A stretch of DNA of 64,000 bases from JAEUMG01 sp963805405 (GCA_963805405.1 CAWDUC010000010.1:21142-85141), one strand, 5' to 3'. Shown: positions 1-8,919, counted from the stretch's first letter. Program-made: numbers and translations. Notes: generated from the sequence alone by a model not told the origin.

Positions 1-539
1 GGGATCGAGCTTCCAACGATCAGGAGCAGCGAGAACGGCAATCGAAAGCGCAGATAGAAGGCGAGAGAGGCGAAGAACAGCGCCAGGCACACCACAAGGC
101 TGTCGCCATGGAGGAAGGACCGCAAGAAATCGAGATCCGCAGTCCCTTGCGTTGGAAGCAGGTACGCATATCGCCCTGCCAGCATCACAACCGCGAAAGT
201 GAAGAGCACGGCGAGCACGATGCTCGGCAGAGTATAGCGCTTGATCGCGGTGAGATACTCGGCAAGCCCCCACACGATGATCGGAAAGGCCCAGGACATC
301 GCTACGGCGAAAGGCGTCTCGCCGCTGCCGGCAGTGGTGAGGCCGACGCCCAATAGCACGACGCCGAGTGCTATGAAGAACTCGTTGAAGCTGCGCATGA
401 AGACGAAGCGTTCATCGCGCAGGGTCATCGCCTGCCGCGCATCATGGCGCTTGGTCGGCAGGGCGGCGAGGCTTTCGGCTTGTGCCGCAGTGATGATACC
501 GCTGCGCACCGCCTCGTCGAGGTCGTTGCGCGTCAGCAT
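1..539 (-). CDS. Multi-span membrane protein, DUF2157-like N-terminus (partial, runs off left edge)
   Basis: The reading frame is open from an ATG at 539 to the window edge, about 179 residues, so the C-terminus is missing. The first ~35 residues are a soluble helix-rich segment containing LDEAVRSGIITAAQAESLAAL-type sequence, which resembles the start of DUF2157 membrane proteins. At least four hydrophobic segments follow, for example FFIALGVVLLGVGLTT, SWAFPIIVWGLAEYL and SIVLAVLFTFAVVMLAG. Its ATG overlaps the hslV stop codon (ATGCTGA), so it is probably translated with hslV. In many relatives hslU lies close to hslV; here this unrelated membrane gene occupies the first position. The function is unknown and the family assignment is tentative. 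Confidence 0.6.
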   Translation of the reverse strand, partial: MLTRNDLDEAVRSGIITAAQAESLAALPTKRHDARQAMTLRDERFVFMRSFNEFFIALGVVLLGVGLTTAGSGETPFAVAMSWAFPIIVWGLAEYLTAIKRYTLPSIVLAVLFTFAVVMLAGRYAYLLPTQGTADLDFLRSFLHGDSLVVCLALFFASLAFYLRFRLPFSLLLIVGSSI

Positions 540-1077
540 TCGAGGCTTTCGACGATGACGGAATTATTGGTGTAGACGCAGATCTCGGCCGCGATCGCCA
601 GGGCCTTGCGGGCGATCGTCTCGGCATCCATGTCGGTTTCGACGAGCGCTTTTGCGGCCGCGAAGCGCATAATTCCCGCCCGAGCCGATGCCGATGAGGC
701 CATGTTCGGGCTCGAGCACATCGCCGGTTCCGGTCAGGACGAGGCTCGCCTGCTTGTCGGCGACGATCATCATCGCCTCGAGCCGCCGTAAATAGCGGTC
801 GGTGCGCCAGTCCTTGGCCAGCTCGACGCAGGCGCGGGTCAATTGCCCCGGAAACCGCTCGAGCTTCGCCTCGAGGCGTTCGAACAAGGTGAAGGCGTCG
901 GCGGTCGCTCCGGCAAAGCCGCCAATGACATCGCCCGATCCTATCCGGCGAACCTTCTTGGCGTTCGATTTGATGATGGTCTGGCCAAGACTGACCTGGC
1001 CATCCCCGGCGATCACGACGCGATTACCCTTCCTCGAACGTCAGGATCGTCGTGCCGTGCCATTGCTGCAGGTTCAC
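533..1077 (-). CDS. hslV: ATP-dependent protease subunit HslV (two frameshifts)
   Basis: HslV is the threonine protease of the cytoplasmic HslUV (ClpYQ) complex. A GTG at 1077, directly preceded by an in-frame stop, gives a start reading QQWHGTTILTFEEG; the Thr pair is where the mature catalytic Thr lies. The body shows VVIAGDGQVSLGQTIIK, GGFAGATADAFTLFERLE and LTGTGDVLEP, and the end reads AAEICVYTNNSVIVESL. Two single-base insertions break it, one in a G run near 1027 and one near 667. Removing both gives 180 residues, normal for the family. HslU, the ATPase partner, is not visible in the window. The gene is divergent from hisB, as in other Hyphomicrobiales. Confidence 0.9.
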
Positions 1078-1209
1078 TCATTCGGGGTCCAGTTTCGGCC
1101 GTTGTGACGGCGGTCATGTAGGGCTTATAGGCCGGCAAGAAAAGCCGGGGCCTTAGTAGCCTATTTATGTTGCGCCTGCTAAGAACCCGCCCGAAACGGG
1201 CAGGACCCC
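1078..1209. promoter_or_regulatory. Divergent hslV/hisB intergenic region
   Basis: This 132-base gap must hold promoters for both hslV (leftward) and hisB (rightward). It contains two small inverted repeats: CCGGC/GCCGG around 1131-1150, and GCCCG-aaa-CGGGC just upstream of the hisB ATG. The second lies where a ribosome binding site would be expected and could hinder hisB translation initiation, but its stem is only 5 bp. I could not identify a convincing sigma70 or RpoH promoter by eye. Confidence 0.3.
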
Positions 1210-1803
1210 ATGCGTAAGGCGAGCGTAAAGCGCAAGACAGGCGAAACCGAGATTGCCGTTTCGGTGGATCTCGACGGCACCGGCGCCTGCCGGATTGCCA
1301 CGGGAATTGGTTTTTTCGACCATATGCTCGAGCTTTTCGGCCGCCATTCACTCATCGACCTTGATGTCGAAGCCAAGGGCGACCTCCATGTCGATTTCCA
1401 TCACACGGTTGAGGATACCGGCATCGCGCTAGGCCAGGCGGTGGCGAAGGCGCTTGGCGACAAGAAGGGCATCCGCCGCTATGCGAGCCTCGATTTGCCG
1501 ATGGACGAGACCTTGACCCGCGTCGCGCTCGATATATCGGGGCGGCCTTATCTCGTCTTCCGCACCGTGTTCTCGCAGCCAAAGATCGGCGAATTCGACA
1601 CCGAACTGGTGCGCGAATGGTTCCAGGCCTTCGCGATCAATGCCGGCGTGACGTTGCATGTCGAGACGCTGTACGGCGACAACAATCACCACATCGCCGA
1701 ATCCTGCTTCAAGGGCCTGGCGCGCGCCTTGCGTATCGCGGTCGAGATCGACCCGCGCCAGGAAGGGCGGATTCCGTCGACCAAGGGATCGTTGTCGGGC
1801 TGA
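1210..1803 (+). CDS. hisB: Imidazoleglycerol-phosphate dehydratase
   Basis: Catalyses the dehydration of imidazoleglycerol phosphate to imidazoleacetol phosphate in histidine synthesis. The 197-residue length is that of the monofunctional enzyme. The duplicated metal-binding motifs are present: FFDHMLELFGRHS near residue 35, DFHHTVEDTGIALGQA near 62, and GDNNHHIAESCFKGLARALR near 155, supplying the His and Glu ligands of the Mn centre. It is the first gene of a tight rightward operon; its TGA overlaps the ATG of the next gene by one base (TGATG). Confidence 0.97.
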   Translation: MRKASVKRKTGETEIAVSVDLDGTGACRIATGIGFFDHMLELFGRHSLIDLDVEAKGDLHVDFHHTVEDTGIALGQAVAKALGDKKGIRRYASLDLPMDETLTRVALDISGRPYLVFRTVFSQPKIGEFDTELVREWFQAFAINAGVTLHVETLYGDNNHHIAESCFKGLARALRIAVEIDPRQEGRIPSTKGSLSG

Positions 1804-2279
1804 TGCCGCGCTATTCCGTCCATGCAAGATCGGCAAAGCCGGATACCATCCGCGCCGAGGCGGACCGCGTTCGCTTCGTCAAGGAAGGCTTCTCCTGGTG
1901 GGGCTTTTTCTTTCCCCTGCCCTGGCTTCTCATCAAGGGCATGTGGGAAGTCCTTGTCCTCGTCATCCTCGCCCTGATTGCCATTGGCGCGGCGAATGCG
2001 GAGCTCTATCTTCCCGATCCTGCGGTTTTGGTGCTCTGCTTCGGCATCAATCTCCTGGTCGGCTTCATCGGCAATGATCTCTATCGCTGGACCTTGCAGC
2101 GCCGCGGCTTGATCGATATCGGTCCCGCTTCGGGAGATGCCCGCGACGAGGCTGAACTGCGTTTCTTCCTCGCATTGCCGGCAGGCGCGCCGGCACCACT
2201 GCCGGTACCGACGACGCTGGCCTCGCCGCAGCCGCGCGACGCGCTAGGCCTTTTCGAGGCGTCGGGAGCAGCGCGATGA
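1803..2279 (+). CDS. DUF2628 domain membrane protein inside the his operon
   Basis: A 158-residue protein. The N-terminal third is soluble, starting MPRYSVHARSAKPDTIRAEA, followed by GFSWWGFFFPLPWLL, typical of DUF2628, and hydrophobic segments about residues 35-70 and 75-95. The C-terminal half is Pro/Ala-rich and probably cytoplasmic. It overlaps hisB by one base and hisH by four (ATGA), so it is co-translated with histidine enzymes. This DUF2628 gene between hisB and hisH is a recurring arrangement in alphaproteobacteria, but no role in histidine synthesis is known to me. Confidence 0.8.
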   Translation: MPRYSVHARSAKPDTIRAEADRVRFVKEGFSWWGFFFPLPWLLIKGMWEVLVLVILALIAIGAANAELYLPDPAVLVLCFGINLLVGFIGNDLYRWTLQRRGLIDIGPASGDARDEAELRFFLALPAGAPAPLPVPTTLASPQPRDALGLFEASGAAR

Positions 2280-2926
2280 ACGTCGCCATCATCGATTATG
2301 GCTCCGGCAATCTTCACTCCGCTGCCAAGGCTTTCGAGCGCGCCGCCATCGACAATGCGATCGACGCGAAGATCGCCGTGGTCTCGGAGGCCGAACGCCT
2401 GCGCGAAGCCGATCGCATCGTGCTGCCCGGTGTCGGCGCCTTCCGCGATTGCCGCGATGGCCTGGACGCGGTGTCCGGCATGCGCGAAGCGCTCGAAGAG
2501 GAAGTAACAAAGCGCGGCAAGCCCTTTCTCGGCATCTGCGTCGGCATGCAGCTCATGGCCGAGCGCGGTCTCGAACATGGCGAGGCGCAAGGCTTGGGCT
2601 GGATTGCCGGCGATGTGGTTGCGATCGAGCCGCGCGATCCCTCCTTCAAGATCCCGCATATGGGTTGGAACACGCTTGAGACGATAAGGCGCCACGCCTT
2701 GCTCGAAGGCATCCCGACGGGTGAAGCCGGAAGGCACGCCTATTTCGTCCATTCTTTTCATCTGCGCCCCGAAAACCTAAGCGATGTCATCGCCCGGACC
2801 GATCACGGCGGCGCCGTCACCGCCATGGTCGGCCGCGACAATATCGCGGGCGTGCAGTTCCATCCCGAGAAGAGCCAGGCGCTTGGTCTCGCCTTGATCG
2901 CCAATTTCCTGCGCTGGAAGCCATGA
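2276..2926 (+). CDS. hisH: Imidazole glycerol phosphate synthase glutaminase subunit
   Basis: HisH hydrolyses glutamine and channels ammonia to HisF for imidazole ring closure. The 216-residue protein has the class I glutamine amidotransferase features: IDYGSGNLHS at the start, PGVGAFRDC, the nucleophile Cys in GKPFLGICVGMQLM near residue 85, and the His-Glu pair in GVQFHPEKSQ near 195. It starts with an ATGA overlap on the upstream gene and ends with an ATGA overlap on hisA, so translational coupling holds through this part of the operon. Confidence 0.96.
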   Translation: MNVAIIDYGSGNLHSAAKAFERAAIDNAIDAKIAVVSEAERLREADRIVLPGVGAFRDCRDGLDAVSGMREALEEEVTKRGKPFLGICVGMQLMAERGLEHGEAQGLGWIAGDVVAIEPRDPSFKIPHMGWNTLETIRRHALLEGIPTGEAGRHAYFVHSFHLRPENLSDVIARTDHGGAVTAMVGRDNIAGVQFHPEKSQALGLALIANFLRWKP

Positions 2927-3665
2927 TCCTCTATCCCGCCATCGACCTCAAAGACGGTCAATGCGTGCGCCTGCAGCGGGGCGACATGCAATCGGCGACC
3001 GTCTTCAACACCGATCCGGCAGCCCAAGCACATGCCTTCGAACGCCAGGGCTTTGAATGGCTGCATCTCGTCGATCTCAACGGCGCCTTCGCCGGCAAGC
3101 CGGTCAATGCCGAAGCCGTCGAGAGCGATCCTGAAACGCGTCTCGATTCCCGTGCAGCTTGGCGGCGGCATTCGCGATCTCGCGACGATTGCCCTGTGGC
3201 TCGACCGAGGCGTGCGCCGGGTCATTCTCGGAACGGCAGCGGCGCGAAATCCGGGCCTCGTGCGCGAGGCCGCGAAGCTCTATCCGGGTCGCATCGCGGT
3301 CGGCATCGATGCCCGCAATGGCCAGGTGGCGGTCGAGGGCTGGGGCGAAACCTCGGCACTTTCGGCACGCGATCTGGCGATGCGCTTTAGCGATGCCGGC
3401 ATCGCGGCGATCATTTATACCGACATCGATCGCGACGGCATGCTGCAAGGCATCAATGTCGACGCGACCTTGGCACTCGCTGCGGGCGTTCCGGTTCCGG
3501 TCATCGCGTCGGGCGGCCTTGGCTCGATGGCCGATATCGAGCGGCTTTCGCAGCCCGATTGCGCAAAGCTGGGTGGCGTGATTGCAGGCCGTGCGCTTTA
3601 TGATGGTCGCATCGACCCTGCCCGTGCTCTTGCGATACTTGCCAAGCCGAAAAGTGCCGGCATGA
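2923..3665 (+). CDS. hisA: Phosphoribosylformimino-AICAR-phosphate isomerase HisA (two probable sequencing insertions)
   Basis: This TIM-barrel isomerase acts on ProFAR before HisF. The start reads MILYPAIDLKDGQCVRLQRG with the catalytic Asp; the second catalytic Asp is in IIYTDIDRDGMLQG. An extra base near 3127 (after AEAVES) shifts the frame to ILKRVSIPVQLGGGIRDL. In the shifted frame no stop occurs and the ORF runs straight into the next gene. If a second extra base lies in the AAAA run near 3648, the protein ends PKVPA with a TGA that overlaps the next ATG. Removing both bases gives exactly 246 codons and restores the ATGA overlap used elsewhere in this operon. I annotate that version. 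Confidence 0.88.
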
Positions 3666-4405
3666 GCACCCGGGTCATCATCGTCACTGGCGGCAGCCGC
3701 GGCATCGGTGCCGCCGTCTCGCGCGCCGCGGCAAAGGAAGGCTATCGCGTCGCCATCAATTATACGAGCCGCCGCGAGCCGGCTGAGAAACTTGTCGCCG
3801 AGATCGAAGCTGCCGGCGGCAACGCCATCGCCGTCAAGGGCGATGTTTCAAGGCATGACGACGTCGTTGCCATGTTCGACACCGCGGAAAAAGCATTTGG
3901 CCCCGTCACTGCCGTCATCAACAATGCCGGCATTACCGGAAAGAGCGGCCCGCTCGCCAAGGCCGATCCGGCTGTCATCCGCGAATGCATCGATATCAAT
4001 GTGACGGGCGCCATCTATGTGGCGCGCGAGGCGGCGCGCCGCATGCTGCCGCGCAAATCCGGTATCATCATCAATATTTCCTCGGCCGCCTCCACCATGG
4101 GCAGTCCCGGCGAATATGTTTGGTACGCGGCCTCGAAGGGCGCGATCGATAGCCTGACCATCGGCCTCGCCAAGGAACTCGCGATCCACGGCATTCGCGT
4201 CAATGCCGTGCAGCCGGGCATGGTCGAGACCGAGATTCATGCCTTGTCGAGCGAGGATGCTGACCGTGTCGAGCGCATCAGGCCGAATATCCCGATGCAG
4301 CGCATCGGCAAACCGGAAGAAATCGCCGATGCCGTCATGTATCTCTTGAGCGACCGATCGACTTACGTGACGGGTGCGATATTGCGAGTGTCGGGCGGCC
4401 GCTGA
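3662..4405 (+). CDS. SDR-family NAD(P)-dependent oxidoreductase within the his operon
   Basis: A 247-residue classical short-chain dehydrogenase. The cofactor motif is VTGGSRGIG near residue 8, followed by NNAG near 88, the catalytic Ser in NISSAAS, and the YxxxK motif in WYAASKG near 155; the C-terminus VTGAILRVSGGR is FabG/glucose-dehydrogenase-like. The adenine-pocket sequence NYTSRRE after beta-2 carries Arg residues and favours NADP(H). The substrate cannot be read from sequence. It lies between hisA and hisF, 4 bases before hisF, and as given is continuous with the hisA frame (see hisA). It is not a histidine enzyme, so it is an insertion into a usually contiguous hisA-hisF pair. Confidence 0.85.
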   Translation: MSTRVIIVTGGSRGIGAAVSRAAAKEGYRVAINYTSRREPAEKLVAEIEAAGGNAIAVKGDVSRHDDVVAMFDTAEKAFGPVTAVINNAGITGKSGPLAKADPAVIRECIDINVTGAIYVAREAARRMLPRKSGIIINISSAASTMGSPGEYVWYAASKGAIDSLTIGLAKELAIHGIRVNAVQPGMVETEIHALSSEDADRVERIRPNIPMQRIGKPEEIADAVMYLLSDRSTYVTGAILRVSGGR

Positions 4406-4409
4406 CACC

Positions 4410-5172
4410 ATGTTGAAAGTCCGCATCATTCCCTGTCTCGATGTGAAGGACGGCCGTGTCGTCAAGGGCGTCAACTTCGTCGATCTGCGCGATGCCGGCG
4501 ACCCGGTCGAGGCCGCCAAGGCCTATGACGCGGCGGGTGCGGATGAATTGTGCTTCCTCGATATTACCGCGAGCCATGAGAATCGCGGCATCATCTTCGA
4601 TGTCGTGAGCCGCACGGCGGAAGCCTGCTTCATGCCCTTGACGGTGGGCGGCGGCGTGCGCGAGACGGCGGACATCCGGAAATTGCTGCTGGCAGGCGCC
4701 GACAAGGTATCGATCAACACGGCGGCTGTCCTCGACCGTGCTTTCGTTGGCAGGGCTGCGGAGAAATTCGGTAGCCAATGCATCGTCGTGGCGATCGATG
4801 CCAAGAGCGTAGCACCTGGCCATTATGAAATCTTCACCCATGGCGGCCGCCGTGCCGACCGGCATCGATGCTGTTCAATTCGCGCGCGAAGTCGTGGCGC
4901 TGGGTGCGGGCGAAATACTCCTGACCTCGATGGATCGCGACGGCACCGGCCGGGGCTTCGACGTGGCGTTGACGCGGGCCATCGCCGATGCGGTCACCGT
5001 GCCGGTCATTGCCTCGGGCGGCGTCGGCACGCTTGATCACCTGGTCGAAGGCGTGCGCGATGGCGGCGCGGCTGCGGTGCTGGCCGCCTCGATCTTTCAT
5101 TTCGGCACTTACACGATTGGCGAGGCCAAGCGCCATATGGCCAATTATGCTATTCCGATGCGCATGAACTGA
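4410..5172 (+). CDS. hisF: Imidazole glycerol phosphate synthase cyclase subunit (one frameshift)
   Basis: HisF partners HisH and produces imidazoleglycerol phosphate and AICAR. The ATG at 4410 opens MLKVRIIPCLDVKDGRVVKG with the catalytic Asp; VVAIDAKSVAPGHYEIFTHG carries the second Asp. An extra G near 4854, just after FTHGGRR, shifts the frame; the remainder continues PTGIDAVQFAREVVALGAGE, LLTSMDRDGTGRGFD and VIASGGVGTLDHLVEG. Removing one base gives 253 residues, the usual length. It lies 4 bases after the SDR stop. Confidence 0.93.
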
Positions 5173-5190
5173 GCGGCGAAGGAAAATCCG

Positions 5191-5523
5191 ATGACCGATC
5201 ACAAGCTCGAAGTTTTGGCTGAACTCGCCGACACGGTGGCGGCGCGCCGCAATGCGTCGCCCGATGTCTCGTATACGGCGAAGCTATTGTCGCAGGGGAT
5301 CGAGAAATGCGCCAAGAAAGTCGGCGAGGAAGCGGTCGAGACCGCCATGGCCGCGGTAAAGGGCGATCGCGCCCATTTGCGCACCGAGGCAGCCGATCTC
5401 TTTTACCACCTCATCGTCCTTCTTGAAGTCTCCGGCACGCCGCTTTCGGACGTCATGAGCGAATTGGCCAAGCGCGTCGGCACCAGCGGCATTGCCGAGA
5501 AGGCCGGCCGCAAGACGGTCTGA
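5191..5523 (+). CDS. hisE: Phosphoribosyl-ATP pyrophosphatase
   Basis: Hydrolyses phosphoribosyl-ATP to phosphoribosyl-AMP at step 2 of histidine synthesis. The 110-residue protein is a stand-alone HisE of the MazG-like all-alpha fold, with KVGEEAVETAMAAVKGD followed by EAADLFYHLIVLLE, which carry the Mg-binding Glu and Asp residues. A purine-rich AAGGAAAA site lies about 8 bases before the ATG. It follows hisF by 18 bases and precedes coaA by 2. Confidence 0.95.
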   Translation: MTDHKLEVLAELADTVAARRNASPDVSYTAKLLSQGIEKCAKKVGEEAVETAMAAVKGDRAHLRTEAADLFYHLIVLLEVSGTPLSDVMSELAKRVGTSGIAEKAGRKTV

Positions 5524-5525
5524 TC

Positions 5526-6476
5526 ATGGAACAGCTCGCCAAGCAGGTCTCGCCCTTCCGCCGCTTCTCGCGCGAGGAATGGGCGAAACTGCGCGCCGAT
5601 ACGCCGCTCACTCTCGACCAGAGCGATCTCGACGAATTGAGGAGCTTGAACGATCGCATCGATCTCGACGAGATCGTGGCGATCTATCTTCCCTTGTCGC
5701 GCCTGCTCAATCTCTATGTCGCGGCGACCCAGGAACTTTTCCGCGCCACGCATCACTTCCTCCACATCGACAATCCGAAAGTGCCCTATGTCATCGGCAT
5801 GGCGGGAAGCGTCGCCGTCGGCAAGAGTACCACCGCGCGCATCCTGCAGCGGCTCCTCGCGCGCTGGCCGAACCACCCCAAGGTCGATCTTCTGACGACG
5901 GACGGTTTTCTGATGCCGAACGAAGTACTCGAGCGCGAAGGCTTGATGAGCCGCAAGGGCTTCCCCGAAAGCTACGATCTGCCGGCGATCTTGCGGGTCA
6001 TGTCGGAGATCAAGGCGGGAAGGCGCAATGTCGCGGCACCGATCTATTCGCATCTGAGCTACAATGTGCTGAAGGGCGAGCGGCAGATCATCGATCAGCC
6101 GGATATCCTGATCGTCGAAGGCTTGAACGTTCTGCAGACCGGCCGGCCGCCGCGCGACGGGCGTGGCATTCCCAACGTCTCCGATTTCTTCGACTTCTCC
6201 GTCTATATCGATGCCGATCTCGAGGATCTCCGAAGCTGGTATGTCGATCGCTTCTTTTCCTTGCGCGATACTGCCTTCAAGAATCCGAAATCATACTTCC
6301 ATCGCTATTCGGATCTGTCCGACAAGGAAGCGCGCTCGATCGCCAGCCGCATCTGGGAGACGATCAATCTCGTGAACCTGCGCGAAAATGTATTGCCCAC
6401 CCGCCAGCGCGCCGATCTCATCCTGCGCAAGGGCCACGACCACGTCATCCGCGGCGTCTGGCTCAGGAAGCTTTAG
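5526..6476 (+). CDS. coaA: Pantothenate kinase, type I
   Basis: Phosphorylates pantothenate, the first committed step of coenzyme A synthesis. The protein is 316 residues, intact, with the P-loop GMAGSVAVGKSTTARIL near residue 95, DLLTTDGFLMPN near 125 and the downstream IVEGLNVLQ and DFFDFSVYIDA segments of the PRK/CoaA fold. It is the last gene of the his operon, a placement shared with other Hyphomicrobiales. It converges on the leftward kinase gene with only 4 bases between stop codons and no obvious terminator. Confidence 0.96.
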   Translation: MEQLAKQVSPFRRFSREEWAKLRADTPLTLDQSDLDELRSLNDRIDLDEIVAIYLPLSRLLNLYVAATQELFRATHHFLHIDNPKVPYVIGMAGSVAVGKSTTARILQRLLARWPNHPKVDLLTTDGFLMPNEVLEREGLMSRKGFPESYDLPAILRVMSEIKAGRRNVAAPIYSHLSYNVLKGERQIIDQPDILIVEGLNVLQTGRPPRDGRGIPNVSDFFDFSVYIDADLEDLRSWYVDRFFSLRDTAFKNPKSYFHRYSDLSDKEARSIASRIWETINLVNLRENVLPTRQRADLILRKGHDHVIRGVWLRKL

Positions 6477-6480
6477 CCGT

Positions 6481-7479
6481 TCACATCAACCCGTGCTTCT
6501 TCGCGTGCTCGGCGAGATTCACTTCCGGACGCGCCCCGATATGCGAGATGACTTCCGCTGCCGCGAGGCCACCGAGCCTCGCGCAGTGATCGAGCGGCTT
6601 GCCATGCGTGTATCCATAGAGAAACCCTGAGGCGAAGAGATCGCCGGCCCCCGTCGCATCGACGAGTTTCTTGATCGGATACGCCGGAACCGTGTGGAGC
6701 GTATCGCCGGATACCACGACACAGCCCTTTTCCGAACGCGTCAGGACCGCGATCTCGCAGTCTTCCGCCGCAAGCTCGAGTGCGGTGCTGAAATCGTCAG
6801 TCTGGTAAAGCGAGATGATCTCCGTCTCGTTTGCGAAGACGATGTCGATCTGGTTCTTGATGAGATCGAGGAAGCTGTCGCGATGCCGGTCGACGCAGAA
6901 GGAATCGGAAAGCGTGATCGCCGTCTTGCGTCCCGCCTGCGCGCGCGATCGCCGCGGCCTTGACGAAGGCTTCCTTCGCTTCCGGCCGGTCCCACAGATA
7001 GCCTTCCATGTAGGTGACGGCGGCGCCCGCGACGATCTCGGGCACGATATCGGCGACGGTCAGGTTCACGCAGGCGCCGAGATAGGTATTCATCGTGCGC
7101 TCGCCGTCTGGCGTCACCAGGATGAAGCTCCTCGCCGTTGCCGGGCCGTCGACGGCGCGGGCCGAATCGAAATGCACGCCCTGCGCGCGCAAATCATGGC
7201 CGAAGAGATCGCCCATCTGGTCCTGCTTGATCTTGCCGAAATAGGCCGAGCGGCCTCCGAAGGAGGCGATGCCCGCCGCGGTATTGCCGGCCGAGCCGCC
7301 GGAGATCACCGTCGCCGGTCCCATGTCGGCAGAACAGTTCCTCCGCCATTGTCTCGTCGATCAAGCGCATCATGCCCTTGGCAGACCTGGTGCTTTTCGA
7401 GGAACCGCTCATCGACGCGGGCGAGGACATCGACAATGGCATTGCCGATGGAGAGGACGTCAAAACGCGTTAGCGACAT
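6481..7479 (-). CDS. Adenosine kinase-like PfkB/ribokinase-family kinase (three frameshifts)
   Basis: The start is the ATG at 7479, reading MSLTRFDVLSIGNAIVDVLA. The family features lie in successive frames: VISGGSAGNTAAGIASFGGR (substrate site), then GPATARSFILVTPDGERTM, and at the C-terminus KKLVDATGAGDLFASGFLYG with the anion hole and catalytic Asp. Breaks lie near 7382, 7338 and 6950. Three single-base insertions would give a 331-residue protein, normal for the alphaproteobacterial adenosine kinases that this sequence resembles most. Adenosine is the likeliest substrate, but the PfkB family is broad. It is transcribed away from the CysZ-like gene. Confidence 0.82.
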
Positions 7480-7563
7480 GGGAAGCCTTGGAAGAATGCG
7501 GGAATTCAGCCGATAGACGATGCCTCTTGTCGCCGCAAGGGAGGCTGATTATCTCTCAGCGCC

Positions 7564-8229
7564 ATGATACGGGCAGCTTTCAAGGCGCTTCAGGATCTCC
7601 TTTCGCCGGAGTTTCGCGGCATTCTGTTCAAGGCCCTGGGCCTGACGCTCCTGCTCTTCATCGCCGTTTTCGTCGCCGTCGAGATCATCCTCACATCCTT
7701 GACCCTCGTTCCCTGGGATTGGGCGGAGAACCTGATCGCGGTCATCGCCGGGCTTGGGCTTCTCGTCGCCTTCTTCTTCCTCGCGACGCCCGTGACGGCG
7801 ATGTTCGCCGGGCTCTTCCTCGACCGGGTCGCGGGCTTTGTCGAGAAGCGGCACTATCCGCGCGATCCGCCGGGCGTCGATCTGCCATTGCGCCAGGCGA
7901 TCACCACTGCCTTGCAATTCGCGGTGATCATCCTGCTCGTCAATCTGGCGATCCTGCCGGCGATCTTTTTCGGCATTGGCGCCATCGGCCTCGTCATCGC
8001 CAATGCCTATTTGTTAAGCCGCGAATATTTCGAGATGGCGGCGATGCGCTATATGGATGTCGAGGATGCCAAGGAATTCCGCCGCATCAACTCGCCGCAA
8101 GTCCTGATGTCGGGCTTTATCCCGGCGCTCCTGGCGCTCGTTCCGATCGTCAACCTCGTCGTGCCGCTCTTCGCGACCTCATACTTCATGCACATCCTCA
8201 AAGGGATGCGGAGGCGGTCTTCGGCGTGA
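7564..8229 (+). CDS. EI24/CysZ-like integral membrane protein
   Basis: A 221-residue protein with four to six strongly hydrophobic stretches, including FKALGLTLLLFIAVFVAVEI, LIAVIAGLGLLVAFFFLATP, AVIILLVNLAILPAIFFGIG and a C-terminal IPALLALVPIVNLVVPLFAT. The motif ANAYLLSREYFEMAAMRYMD between the last helices is typical of EI24-domain (CysZ-type) proteins. CysZ in enteric bacteria imports sulfate; that substrate should not be assumed here, as no cys genes are nearby. Its 3' end overlaps the 3' end of nth on the other strand. Confidence 0.75.
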   Translation: MIRAAFKALQDLLSPEFRGILFKALGLTLLLFIAVFVAVEIILTSLTLVPWDWAENLIAVIAGLGLLVAFFFLATPVTAMFAGLFLDRVAGFVEKRHYPRDPPGVDLPLRQAITTALQFAVIILLVNLAILPAIFFGIGAIGLVIANAYLLSREYFEMAAMRYMDVEDAKEFRRINSPQVLMSGFIPALLALVPIVNLVVPLFATSYFMHILKGMRRRSSA

Positions 8230-8861
8230 AGCAGGCAGATGTCGGCGATCAGGCAATTGTAGCAGCGCGGCTTGCGCGCCAGGCACACATAGCGCCCATG
8301 CAGGATCAGCCAGTGATGCGCATGAAGCTTGTACTTTGACGGCACGATCTTCTCGAGCCCCATTTCCACTTCGTAGGGCGTCTTGCCCGGCGCCATGCCG
8401 GTGCGGTTGCCGACCCTGAAAATATGCGTGTCGACGGCAATCGTCGGTTCGTTGAAGGCGATGTTGAGCACGACATTGGCGGTCTTGCGCCCGACTCCCG
8501 GCAGGGCTTCCAGTGCGGCGCGCTCGCGCGGGACTTCGCTTCCATGCTGTGCGATGAGCGCCTTTGACAGCCCGATCACATTCTTGGCCTTGGTGCGATA
8601 GAGCCCGATCGTCTTGATGAGGTCGCGTACCTTGTCTTCGCCGAGCGCGAGCATCTTCTCGGGCGTATCGGCAAGCTGGAACAGAGCCGGCGTCGCCTTG
8701 TTGACGCCGGCATCGGTCGCCTGCGCGGAGAGCACCACCGCGACCAGCAATGTGAAGGCGTTGAGGGAATTGAGTTCGCCTTTGGGATGGGGATCGGCTG
8801 CCGCGAAACGCTTGAAGATTTCCTCGACCTGCGCCGGCTTGAGCCGCCTCGCCTTCGCCAT
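8198..8861 (-). CDS. nth: Endonuclease III (C-terminal frameshift probable)
   Basis: A DNA glycosylase/AP lyase for oxidised pyrimidines. Visible features: the Lys-containing LSAQATDAGVNKATPALFQ, the helix-hairpin-helix LPGVGRKTANVVL with the catalytic Lys, VDTHIFRVGNRTG with the catalytic Asp, and the [4Fe-4S] ligands in CLARKPRCYNCLIADIC (C-x6-C-x2-C-x5-C). As written the frame continues to 8049, deep into the opposing gene. Removing one C near 8226 gives an ending of about TPKTASASL and a stop at 8198, a more plausible C-terminus of about 220 residues. I annotate that shorter form; the core is certain, the exact end is not. Confidence 0.9.
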
Positions 8862-8919
8862 GATGCCCCGTCCAATATGCCGCCTTCCTGCCTAGCCCGA
8901 TTGGCGTTTAGAACCAAGC

